The translations under genes and the position numbers were made by a program. From Nematostella vectensis (lineage: Eukaryota; Cnidaria; Anthozoa; Actiniaria; Edwardsiidae): a DNA stretch of 64,000 bases. Numbering within the stretch: position 1 is the stretch's first letter; each line of letters begins with the position of its first letter. Of this stretch, positions 55,390-64,000 are shown in pieces. The notes beneath the pieces were generated by a model. That model had not been told where the DNA came from and searched no databases. It saw only the letters and a program-made list of their open reading frames with translations. The stretch is taken from contig NC_064040.1 in assembly GCF_932526225.1 (NCBI RefSeq), forward strand, positions 498,001-562,000. Reading direction: 5' to 3'.

Positions 55390-58300
55390 ATTTTTCTCCT
55401 TTTCTTATTTAATAAGTAATATCTGTATAATAGAGGGTGCTAATAAAATATGTTGTTGTGTGTTGTTGTTGCCAAAAGGTTACAATCAATATTTTTTTTT
55501 CCGAATGTAAATTCCAAAAAGTAACATTACGAAAAATAAAACAGTATACTCGGAAAAAAAGGTATATCAATCTATCGAGCGCTATGCTCTATGTTAGAAT
55601 CTACTTAATCAAGTTATCCAAGGAATCTAGTTAGTTCTTGTGAGCATAAAATATGTACAGGATCCTGAACAAAGCATGAGCACATCAAAGATGCTGAGAG
55701 TACATAAAAATGTCCCTATACCTTCTTTTTATGTCATGACACACCAAGAACAGTATAATTAAGTATCGATATTTAAAAAAACATAATAAAGAAAAAAAAA
55801 ATAGGCTATCAGTGGGAATCGAACCCGGGTCGCTGCGTTAGTAGTCAAGTGCCCGCAGCGAAAGACTAACGTGGCATTGCTGAAGGGAATTGTAATGAAA
55901 ATTACTTTTAATACTATTGGTATCGTAAACTTTCCCAAGCAAAGTCACCATCGGACTGGAGGTTACATTCGGGAAATGCTTCAGGGTTACATTCGGGAAT
56001 TTGTTTTACAAGTGTAACCTCCAAAAGGTTACAATCGATAATTTTTTTTTCGAATGTAAATTCCAAAAAGTAACATTAGGAAAAATAAAACAGTATACTC
56101 GGAAAAAAAGGTATATCAATCTATCGAGCGCTATGCTCTATGTTAGAATCTACTTAATCAAGTTTTCCAAGGAATCTAGTTAGTTCTTGTGTGCATAAAA
56201 TATGTACAGGATCCTGAACAAAGCATGAGCACATCAAAGATGCTGAGAGTACATAAAAATGTCCCTATACCTTCTTTTTATGTCATGACACACCAAGAAC
56301 AGTATAATTAAGTATCGATATTTAAAAAAAAAAATTAAGAAAAAAAAGGCTATCAGCGGGAATCGAACCCGGTTCGCTGGGTTAGTAGTCAAGTGCCCGC
56401 AACGAAAGACTAACGTGGCATTACTGAAGGGAATTGTAATGAAAATTACTTTTAATACTATTGGTATCGTAAACTATCCCAAGCAAAGTCACCATCGGAC
56501 TGGAGGTTACATTCGGGAAAAGCTTCAGGGTTACATTCGGGAATTTGTTTTACGAGTGTAACCTCCAAAAGGTTACCATCGATAATTTTTTTTCCGAATG
56601 TAAATTCCAAAAAGTAACATTAGGAAAAATAAAACAGTATACTCGGAAAAAAAGGTATATCAATCTATCGAGCGCTATGCTCTATGTTAGAATCTACTTA
56701 ATCAAGTTATCCAAGGAATCTAGTTAGTTCTTGTGTGCATAAAATATGTACAGGATCCTGAACAAAGTATGAGCACATCAAAGATTCTGAGAGTACATAA
56801 AAATGTCCCTATACCTTCTTTTTATGTCATGACACACCAAGAACAGTATAATTAAGTATCGATATTTAAAAAAAATAAAAAAATAAAAAAAATAGGCTAT
56901 CAGCGGGAACCGAACCCGGGTCGCTTCGTTAGTAGTCAAGTGCCCGCAACGAAAGACTAACGTGGCATTGCTGAAGGGAATTGTAATGAAAATTACTTTT
57001 AATACTATTGGTATCGTAAACTATCCCAAGCAAAGTCACAATCGGACTTGAGGTTACATTCGGGAAAAGCTTTAGGGTTACATTCGGGAATTTGATTTAC
57101 GAGTGTAACCTCCAAAAGGTTACAATCGATAATTTTTTTTTTCCGAATGTAAATTCCAAAAAGTAACATTAGGAAAAATAAAACAGTATACTCGGAAAAA
57201 AAGGTATATCAATCTATCGAGCGCTATGCTCTATGTTAGAATCTACTTAATCAAGTTATCCAAGAAATCTAGTTAGTTCTTGTGTGCATAAAATATGTAC
57301 AGGATCCTGAACAAAGCATGAGCACATCAAAGATGCTAAGAGTACATAAAAATGTCCCTATACCTTCTTTTTATGTCATGACACAACAAGAACAGTATAA
57401 TTAAGTATCGATATTTAAAAAAAAAAAATAAAGAAAAAAAAATAGGCTATCAGCGGGAATCGAACCCGGGTCGCTGCGTTAGTAGTCAAGTGCCCGCAAC
57501 GAAAGACTAACGTGGAATTACTGAAGGGAATTGTAATGAAAATTACTTTTAATACTATTGGTATCGTAAACTATCCCAAGCAAAGTCACCATCGGACTGG
57601 AGGTTACATTCGGGAAAAGCTTCAGGGTTACACTCGGGAATTTGTTTTACGAGTGTAACCTCCAAACGGTTACAATCAATAATTTTTTTTCCGAATGTAA
57701 ATTCCAAAAAGTAACATTAGGAATAATAAAACAGTATACTCGGAAAAAAAGGTATATCAATCTATCGAGCGCTATGCTCTATGTTAGAATCTACTTAATC
57801 AAGTTATCCAAGGAATCTAGTTAGTTCTTGTGCGCATAAAATATGTACAGGATCCTAAACAAAGCATGACCACATAAAAGATGCTGAGAGAACATCAAAA
57901 TGTCCCTATATCTTTTTTTTATGTCATGACACACCAAGAACAGTATATTTAAGTATCGATATTTTAAAAAAAAAATAAAGAAAAAAAAAATAGGCTATCA
58001 GCGGGAATCGAACCCGGGTAGTTGCGTTAGTAGTCAAGTGCCCGCAACGAAAGACTAACGTGGCATTGCTGAAGGGAATCGTAATGAAAATTACTTTTAA
58101 TACTATTGGTATCGTAAACTATCCCAAGCAAAGTCAACATCGGACTGGAGGTTACATTCGGGAAAAGCTTCAGGGTTACATTCGGGAATTTGTTTTACGA
58201 GTGTAACCTCCAAAAGGTTACAATCGATATTTTTTTTTCCGAATGTAAATTCCAAAAAGTAACATTAGTAAAAATAAAACAGTATACTCGAAAAAAAAGG

Positions 58301-60584
58301 TATATCAATCTATCGAGCGCTATGCTCTATGTTAGAATCTACTTAATCAAGTTATCCAAGGAATCTAGTTAGTTCTTGTGTGCATAAAATATGTACAGGA
58401 TCCTGAACAAAGCATGAGCACATCAAAGATGCTGAGAGTACATAAAAATGTCCCTATACCTTCTTTTTATGTCATGACACACCAAGAACAGTATAATTAA
58501 GTATCGATATTTAAAAAAAAAAATTAAGAAAAAAAAGGCTATCAGCGGGAATCGAACCCGGTTCGCTGGGTTAGTAGTCAAGTGCCCGCAACGAAAGACT
58601 AACGTGGCATTACTGAAGGGAATTGTAATGAAAATTACTTTTAATACTATTGGTATCGTAAACTATCCCAAGCAAAGTCACCATCGGACTTGAGGTTACA
58701 TTCGGGAAAAGCCTCAGGGTTACATTCGGGAATTTGTTTTACGAGTGTAACCTCCAAAAGGTTACCATCGATAATTTTTTTTCCGAATGTAAATTCCAAA
58801 AAGTAACATTAGGAAAAATAAAACAGTATACTCGGAAAAAAAGGTATATCAATCTATCGAGCGCTATGCTCTATGTTAGAATCTACTTAATCAAGTTATC
58901 CAAGGAATCTAGTTAGTTCTTGTGTGCATAAAATATGTACAGGATCCTGAACAAAGTATGAGCACATCAAAGATTCTGAGAGTACATAAAAATGTCCCTA
59001 TACCTTCTTTTTATGTCATGACACACCAAGAACAGTATAATTAAGTATCGATATTTAAAAAAAATAAAAAAATAAAAAAAAATAGGCTATCAGCGGGAAT
59101 CGAACCCGGGTCGCTTCGTTAGTAGTCAAGTGCCCGCAACGAAAGACTAACGTGGCATTGCTGAAGGGAATTGTAATGAAAATTACTTTTAATACTATTG
59201 GTATCGTAAACTATCCCAAGCAAAGTCACAATCGGACTTGAGGTTACATTCGGGAAAAGCTTTAGGGTTACATTCGGGAATTTGATTTACGAGTGTAACC
59301 TCCAAAAGGTTACAATCGATAATTTTTTTTTTCCGAATGTAAATTCCAAAAAGTAACATTAGGAAAAATAAAACAGTATACTCGGAAAAAAAGGTATATC
59401 AATCTATCGAGCGCTATGCTCTATGTTAGAATCTACTTAATCAAGTTATCCAAGAAATCTAGTTAGTTCTTGTGTGCATAAAATATGTACAGGATCCTGA
59501 ACAAAGCATGAGCACATCAAAGATGCTAAGAGTACATAAAAATGTCCCTATACCTTCTTTTTATGTCATGACACAACAAGAACAGTATAATTAAATATCG
59601 ATATTTAAAAAAAAAAATAAAGAAAAAAAAAATAGGCTATCAGCGGGAATCGAACCCGGGTCGCTGCGTTAGTAGTCAAGTGCCCGCAACGAAAGACTAA
59701 CGTGGAATTACTGAAGGGAATTGTAATGAAAATTACTTTTAATACTATTGGTATCGTAAACTATCCCAAGCAAAGTCACCATCGGACTGGAGGTTACATT
59801 CGGGAAAAGCTTCAGGGTTACACTCGGGAATTTGTTTTACGAGTGTAACCTCCAAACGGTTACAATCAATAATTTTTTTTCCGAATGTAAATTCCAAAAA
59901 GTAACATTAGGAATAATAAAACAGTATACTCGGAAAAAAAGGTATATCAATCTATCGAGCGCTATGCTCTATGTTAGAATCTACTTAATCAAGTTATCCA
60001 AGGAATCTAGTTAGTTCTTGTGCGCATAAAATATGTACAGGATCCTGAACAAAGCATGAGCACATAAAAGATGCTGAGAGAACATCAAAATGTCCCTATA
60101 TCTTTTTTTTATGTCATGACACACCAAGAACAGTATATTTAAGTATCGATATTTTAAAAAAAAAATAAAGAAAAAAAAAATAGGCTATCAGCGGGAATCA
60201 AACCCGGGTAGTTGCGTTAGTAGTCAAGTGCCCGCAACGAAAGACTAACGTGGCATTGGTGAAGGGAATCGTAATGAAAATTACTTTTAATACTATTGGT
60301 ATCGTAAACTATCCCAAGCAAAGTCAACATCGGACTGGAGGTTACATTCGGGAAAAGCTTCAGGGTTACATTCGGGAATTTGTTTTACGAGTGTAACCTC
60401 CAAAAGGTTACAATCAATATTTTTTTTCCGAATGTAAATTCCAAAAAGTAACATTAGGAAAAATAAAACAGTATACTAGGAAAAAAAGGTATATCAATCT
60501 ATCGAGCGCTATGCTCTATGTTAGAATCTACTTAATCAAGTTATCCAAGGAATCTAGTTAGTTCTTGTGCGCATAAAATATGTA

Positions 60585-60594
60585 CAGGATCCTG
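60585..60594. repeat. Conserved 10-bp palindrome CAGGATCCTG
   Basis: This perfect palindrome contains the BamHI site that marks each unit. The GGATCC core is intact in all 110 units I located. The outer pair is lost in a few units where CCTGAAC reads CCTAAAC (near 1229 and 57850). Conservation of the core may reflect recent homogenisation rather than selection. Confidence 0.9.
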
Positions 60595-60658
60595 AACAAA
60601 GCATGAGCACATCAAAGATGCTGAGAGTACATAAAAATGTCCCTATACCTTCTTTTGA

Positions 60659-60668
60659 TGTCATGACA
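60659..60668. repeat. Conserved 10-bp palindrome TGTCATGACA
   Basis: A second perfect palindrome lies 74 bp to the right of the BamHI palindrome, centre to centre. It is present in nearly every unit; occasional changes include TTTCATGACA near 47.0 and 48.6 kb, TGTCGTGACA near 25.1 and 27.9 kb, and TGTGATGACA near 34.1 kb. The spacing from the BamHI palindrome is constant because no length-variable tract lies between them. Confidence 0.85.
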
Positions 60669-60720
60669 CACCAAGAACAGTATAATTAAGTATCGATATT
60701 TAAAAAAAAAAAAATAAAGA

Positions 60721-60731
60721 AAAAAAAAATA
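60721..60731 (-). terminator. Oligo-T stretch after the tRNA-like segment (possible Pol III terminator)
   Basis: On the minus strand the tRNA-like segment ends in GATAGCC and is followed after two bases (TA) by about nine T residues. Four or more T residues on the non-template strand are the usual Pol III stop signal. The same arrangement occurs in nearly all units, because the A-rich tract abuts GGCTATC on the + strand. It may simply be a by-product of an A-rich tail; its use as a terminator is inferred. Confidence 0.45.
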
Positions 60732-60803
60732 GGCTATCAGCGGGAATCGAACCCGGGTCGCTGCGGTAGTAGTCAAGTGCCCGCAACGAAAGACTAACGT
60801 GGC
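60732..60803 (-). other. tRNA-like segment with intact B box (representative of most units)
   Basis: Read on the minus strand, this 72-nt segment has the length of a tRNA. It contains GGTTCGATTCC, an exact match to the Pol III B box (GGTTCRANNCC). The T arm forms four pairs (CGGG/CCCG) around TTCGATT. TAGTCT upstream resembles an A-box start, and a weak D stem GTCT/GGGC is possible. The anticodon-loop position reads CTACTAA with T at position 33 (nominal anticodon ACT). The acceptor arms (GCCACGT and TGATAGC) do not pair and the anticodon stem is poor, so a functional tRNA is unlikely. A tRNA-derived (SINE-like) or decayed tRNA origin fits best. Nearly every unit has this segment at the same place, and each truncated unit has one too. 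Expression cannot be judged from sequence. Confidence 0.65.
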
Positions 60804-60885
60804 ATTGCTGAAGGGAATTGTAATGAAAATTACTTTTAATACTATTGGTATCGTAAACTATCCCAAGCAAAGTCACCATCGGACT

Positions 60886-60950
60886 GGAGGTTACATTCGG
60901 GAAAAGCTTCAGGGTTACATTCGGGAATTTGTTTTACGAGTGTAACCTCC
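60886..60950 (+). repeat. 14-bp inverted repeat domain (dyad) in each monomer
   Basis: The left arm GGAGGTTACATTCG (60886-60899) faces the right arm CGAGTGTAACCTCC (60937-60950), with one mismatch that is a G-T wobble in RNA. Between them GTTACATTCGGGA is repeated directly (60890-60902 and 60914-60926, period 24 bp). To the right, CCGAATGTAA (60978-60987) is the reverse complement of TTACATTCGG and gives a competing partner. A 27-bp direct repeat with 42-bp period (60937 and 60979, 21 of 27 identical) overlaps it. The domain occurs in all full-length units with small changes; in truncated units only its left part remains. It could form a cruciform or bind a protein; no function is shown by the sequence. 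Confidence 0.85.
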
Positions 60951-61052
60951 AAAAGGTTACAATCGATAATTTTTTTTCCGAATGTAAATTCCAAAAAGTA
61001 GCATTAGGAAAAATAAAACAGTATACTCGGAAAAAAGGTATATCAATCTATC

Positions 61053-61065
61053 GAGCGCTATGCTC
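61053..61065. repeat. Short hairpin GAGC-GCTAT-GCTC
   Basis: Four-base-pair arms flank a 5-nt loop that begins within an AGCGCT palindrome. It is found in most units, with point changes in a few (for example CTATCCTC near 2977 and 10427). It is too short to assign a role. Confidence 0.5.
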
Positions 61066-61292
61066 TATGTTAGAATCTACTTAATCAAGTTATCCAAGGA
61101 ATCTAGTTAGTTCTTGTGTGCATAAAATATGTACAGGATCCTGAACAAAGCATGAGCACATCAAAGATTCTGAGAGTACATAAAAATGTCCCTATACCTT
61201 CTTTTTATGTCATGACACACCAAGAACAGTATAATTAAGTATCGATATTAAAAAAAAAAAATAAAGAAAAAAAAATAGGCTATCAGCGGGAA

Positions 61293-61473
61293 TTGAACCC
61301 GGGTCGCTGCGTTAGTAGTCAAGTGCCCGCAACGAAAGACTAACGTGGCATTGCTGAAGGGAATTGTAATGAAAATTACTTTTAATACTATTGGTATCGT
61401 AAACTATCCCAAGCAAAGTCACCATCGGACTGGAGGTTACATTCGGGAAAAGCTTCAGGGTTACATTCGGGAT
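61293..61473 (+). repeat. Truncated 181-bp monomer, copy 5
   Basis: It has the same junction with one extra substitution (GGGATTCGAACC instead of GGGAATCGAACC). The preceding unit carries AATTGAACCC, a variant shared with the unit just left of the second LINE (~54.19 kb). This implies that the LINE-bearing unit recombined with a unit of this lineage. Confidence 0.9.
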
Positions 61474-64000
61474 TCGAACCCGGGTCGCTGCGTTAGTAGT
61501 CAAGTGCCCGCAACGAAAGACTAACGTGGCATTGCTGAAGGGAATTGTAATGAAAATTACTTTTAATACTATTGGTATTGTAAACTATCCCAAGCAAAGT
61601 CACCATCGGACTGGAGGTTACCTTCGGGAAAAGCTTCAGGGTTACATTCGGGAATTTGTTTTACGAGTGTAACCTCCAAAAGGTTACAATCGATAATTTT
61701 TTTTCCGAATGTAAATTCCAAAAAGTAACATTAGGAAAAATAAAACAGTATACTCGGAAAAAAAGGTATATCAATCTATCGAGCGCTATGCTCTATGTTA
61801 GAATCTAATTAATCAAGTTATCCAAGGAATCTAGTTAGTTCTTGTGTGCATAAAATATGTACAGGATCCTGAACAAAGCATGAGCACATCAAAGATGCTG
61901 AGAGTACATCAAAATGTCCCTATACCTTCTTTTTATGTCATGACCCACCAAGAACAGTATAATTAAGTATCGATATTTGAAAAAAAATAAAGAAACAAAA
62001 ATAGGCTATCAGCGGGAATGCAACCAGGGTCGCTGCGTTAGTAGTCAAGTGTCCGCAACGAAAGACTTACGTGGCATTGCTGAAGGGAATTGTAATGAAA
62101 ATTACTTTTAATACTATTGGTATCGTAAACTATCCCAAGAAAAGTCACCATCGGACTGGAGGTTACATTCGGGAAAAGCTTCAGGGTTACATTCGGGAAT
62201 TTGTTTTACGAGTGTAACCTCCAAAAGGTTACAATCGATAATTTTTTTTTCGGAATGTAAATTCCAAAAAGTAACATTAGGAAAAATAAAACAGTATACT
62301 CGGAAAAAAGGTATATCAATCTATCGAGCGCTATGCTCTATGTTAGAATCTACTTAATCAAGTTATCCAAGAAATCTAGTTAGTTCTTGTGTGCATAAAA
62401 TATGTGCAGGATCCTGAACAAAGCATGAGCACATCAAAGATGCTGAGAGTACATAAAAATGAACCCTATACCTTCTTTTTATGTCATGACACTCCAAGAA
62501 CAGTATAATTAAGTATCGATATTTAAAAAAAAAATAAAGAAAAAAAATAGGCTATCAGCGGGAATCGAACCCGGGTCTCTGCGTTAGTAGTCAAGTGCCC
62601 GCAACGAAAGACTAACGTGGCATTGCTGAAGGGAATTGTAATGAAAATTACTTTTAATACTATTGGTATCGTAAACTATCCCAAGCAAAGTCACCATCGG
62701 ACTGGAGGTTACATTCGGGAAAAGCTTCAGGGTTACATTCGGGACTTTGTTTTACAAGTGTAACCTCCAAAAGGTTACAATCGATAATTTTTTTTCCGAA
62801 TGTAAATTCCAAAAAGTAACATTAGGAAAATAAAACAGTATACTCGGTAAAAAAGGTATATCAATCTATAGAGCGCTATGCTCTATGTTAGAATCTACTT
62901 AATCAAGTTATCCAAGGAATCTAGTTAGTTCTTGTGTGCATAAAATATGTACAGGATCCTGAACAAAGCATGAGCACATCAAAGATGCTGAGAGTAGATA
63001 AAAATGTCCCTATACCTTCTTTTTATGTCATGACACACCAAGAACAGTATAAATAAGTATCGATATTTAAAAAAAAATAAAAAAAAAAAATAGGCTATCA
63101 GCGGGAATCGAACCCGGGTGGCTGCGGTAGTAGTCAAGTGCCCGCAACGAAAGACTAACGTGGCATTGCTGAAGGGAATTGTAATGAAAATTACTGTTAA
63201 TACTATTGGTATCGTAAACTATCCCAAGCAAAGTCACCATCGGACTGGAGGTTACATTCGGGAAAAGCTTCAGGGTTACATTCGGGAATTTGTTTTACGA
63301 GTGTAACCTCCAAAAGGTTACAATCGATAATTTTTTTCCGAATGTAAATTCCAAAAAGTAACATTAGGAAAAATAAAAAAGTATACTCGGAAAAAAAGGT
63401 ATATCAATCTATCGAGCGCTATGCTCTATGTTAGAATCTACATAATCAAGTTATCCAAGAAATCTAGTTAGTTCTTGTGTGAATAGAATATGTACAGGAT
63501 CCTGAACAAAGCATGAGCACATCAAAGATGCTGAGAGTACATAAAAATGTCCCTATACCTTCTTTTTATGTCATGACACACCAAGAACAGTATAATTAAG
63601 TATCGATATTTTAAAAAAAAAAAATAAAGAAAAAAAAAATAGGCTATCAGCGGGAATCGAACCCGGGTGGATGCGTTAGTAGTCAAGTGCCCGCAACGAA
63701 AGACTAACGTGGCATTGCTGAAGGGAATTGTAATGAAAATTACTTTTAATACTATTGGTATCGTAAACTATCCCAAGCAAAGTCACCATCGGACTGGAGG
63801 TTACATTCGGGAAAAGCTTCAGGGTTACATTCGGGAATTTGTTTTACGAGTGTAACCTCCAAAAGGTTACCATCGATAATTTTTTTTCCGAATGTAAATT
63901 CCAAAAAGTAACATTAGGAAAAATAAAACAGTATACTCGGAAAAAAAGGTATATCAATCTATCGAGCGCTATGCTCTATGTTAGAATCTACTTAATCAAG
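61474..64000 (+). repeat. Array block 6: ordinary units to the window edge
   Basis: BamHI landmarks are at 61864, 62409, 62954 and 63497. The order of variant units (truncated unit, AATGCAACC type, AATGAACCC type, then the GGCTGCGGTAG type) resembles that at about 2.7-4.3, 10.1-11.8 and 44.4-46.5 kb. This block is therefore probably a further copy of the same higher-order segment. The last unit runs off the end of the window. Confidence 0.85.

Larger units (their letters stand above)
54383..55471 (+). mobile_element. 5'-truncated non-LTR retrotransposon (LINE), copy 2
   Basis: The length (1,089 bp), 5' truncation point, 3' tail and both satellite junctions are the same as in copy 1, at a constant 5,461-bp offset. 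By eye I find three substitutions between the copies: 49187/54648, 49906/55367 and 49908/55369. Independent insertions would not share truncation point and target, so this is one insertion copied with its flanking monomers. The right flank continues to match copy 1 for several units; the left flank soon diverges into another monomer subfamily. Confidence 0.93.
60587..61135 (+). repeat. Reference monomer (BamHI to BamHI), 549 bp
   Basis: One fairly typical unit is used here as a map. The palindrome CAGGATCCTG is at 60585-60594, TGTCATGACA at 60659-60668 and TATCGATA at 60691-60698. The A-rich tract runs from about 60700 to 60731. The minus-strand tRNA-like segment is 60732-60803. The direct and inverted repeat domain covers about 60886-61005, with a HindIII site at 60905. 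A short hairpin GAGC-GCTAT-GCTC sits at 61053-61065. The next BamHI site is at 61136. This unit appears to be a fusion of two neighbouring unit types found separately at about 53.1-54.0 kb, and it carries a GTAGCATT variant also seen near 53.9 kb. Confidence 0.9.
46011..61473 (+). repeat. Array block 5: LINE-carrying segment duplicated with a 5,461-bp offset
   Basis: BamHI landmarks are at 46388, 46931, 47475, 48023, 48570, 50199, 50748, 51292, 51841, 52388, 52934, 53484, 54031, 55660, 56209, 56753, 57302, 57850, 58398, 58942, 59492, 60040, 60587 and 61136. Units from the LINE rightward to about 52.4 kb recur 5,461-5,462 bp downstream, including rare variants such as GTGAGCATAAA, AGTTTTCC, GGAAATGC and GGTTCGCTGGG. 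A second duplication with a 2,189-2,190-bp offset links 56.5-58.1 kb to 58.7-60.3 kb. The left flanks of the two LINEs belong to different monomer subfamilies, so an exchange breakpoint lies just left of the LINE. Confidence 0.88.
1..64000 (+). repeat. Satellite array, ~546-bp monomer, 110 units in view
   Basis: The same ~546-bp sequence recurs head to tail from the first to the last base, so both array ends lie outside the window. GGATCC occurs once per unit and I found it intact in all 110 units; spacing is usually 543-550 bp. Spacings of 573-617 bp reflect a longer A-rich tract, 726-728 bp an extra 181-bp truncated unit (five cases), and 1,629 bp a LINE insertion (two cases). HindIII (AAGCTT) also occurs in most units. 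Units differ by scattered substitutions and small indels, and shared variants define subfamilies. Apart from the two LINE insertions there is no other sequence, so every stretch without a listed sub-feature is plain monomer. I do not recognise the satellite from any known family; a pericentromeric or other heterochromatic location is inference only. Confidence 0.98.

Noticed and set aside
54383-55471. Second LINE as an independent insertion
   Set aside because: Truncation point, tail, target junctions and downstream monomers all match copy 1 at a constant offset.
60732-60803. Functional tRNA-Ser(ACT) gene
   Set aside because: The acceptor arms do not pair, the anticodon stem has several mismatches and the D loop lacks the usual GG. 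A tRNA-derived remnant is the better call.
1-64000. CRISPR array
   Set aside because: The repeat unit is ~546 bp with no short repeat-spacer alternation and no cas genes; the other content is eukaryotic retrotransposon sequence.
1-64000. rDNA or 5S gene cluster
   Set aside because: No 5S or other rRNA sequence recognised in the monomer; the only RNA-gene-like part is the tRNA-like segment.

Overview
The whole window is one uninterrupted satellite DNA array. No single-copy flank is visible at either end. The repeat unit (monomer) is AT-rich and about 544-550 bp long. I located 110 copies by a GGATCC (BamHI) site that occurs once per copy and is kept in every copy. All units point the same way. 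Longer spacings between units come from an expandable A-rich tract, five extra 181-bp truncated units and two retrotransposon insertions. The window looks like nuclear, heterochromatin-like DNA of a eukaryote, probably a metazoan, because it holds 5'-truncated non-LTR retrotransposon copies and tRNA-like sequences with Pol III signals. I cannot name the species and I do not recognise the satellite.

Anatomy of one unit (+ strand, BamHI to BamHI): palindrome CAGGATCCTG; palindrome TGTCATGACA; an AT segment with TATCGATA; an A-rich tract with 1-6 copies of a TAAAG-containing ~13-bp repeat; a 72-nt tRNA-like segment on the minus strand, with an exact B box in most units and an oligo-T stretch directly downstream on that strand; a ~110-bp segment of nested direct and inverted repeats of TTACATTCGG; a GAGC-GCTAT-GCTC hairpin; then the next BamHI site. 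The short recurring open frames (60-113 aa) are shadows of this repeat, not genes.

Layout: 1-13.2 kb lies within a large duplication (offset ~7.45 kb). 13.2-32.3 kb has a higher-order repeat of 4, sometimes 5, monomers (~2.2 or 2.8 kb) in which one monomer type has a long A-rich tract and a mutated B box. 32.3-44.4 kb is a mosaic containing a 2,209-bp higher-order repeat. 44.4-46.0 kb is a run of nearly identical single monomers. 46.0-61.5 kb holds two copies of the same 1,089-bp LINE fragment, 5,461 bp apart and nearly identical; they descend from one insertion that was then amplified with the array. 61.5-64 kb is ordinary array.

The only protein-coding sequence I can support is the C-terminal part of a non-LTR retrotransposon reverse transcriptase, present twice and truncated at its 5' end. 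Nothing here looks like an operon or a multi-gene system. The interest lies in the satellite itself: a Pol III-like element in each unit, and a readable history of unequal exchange.
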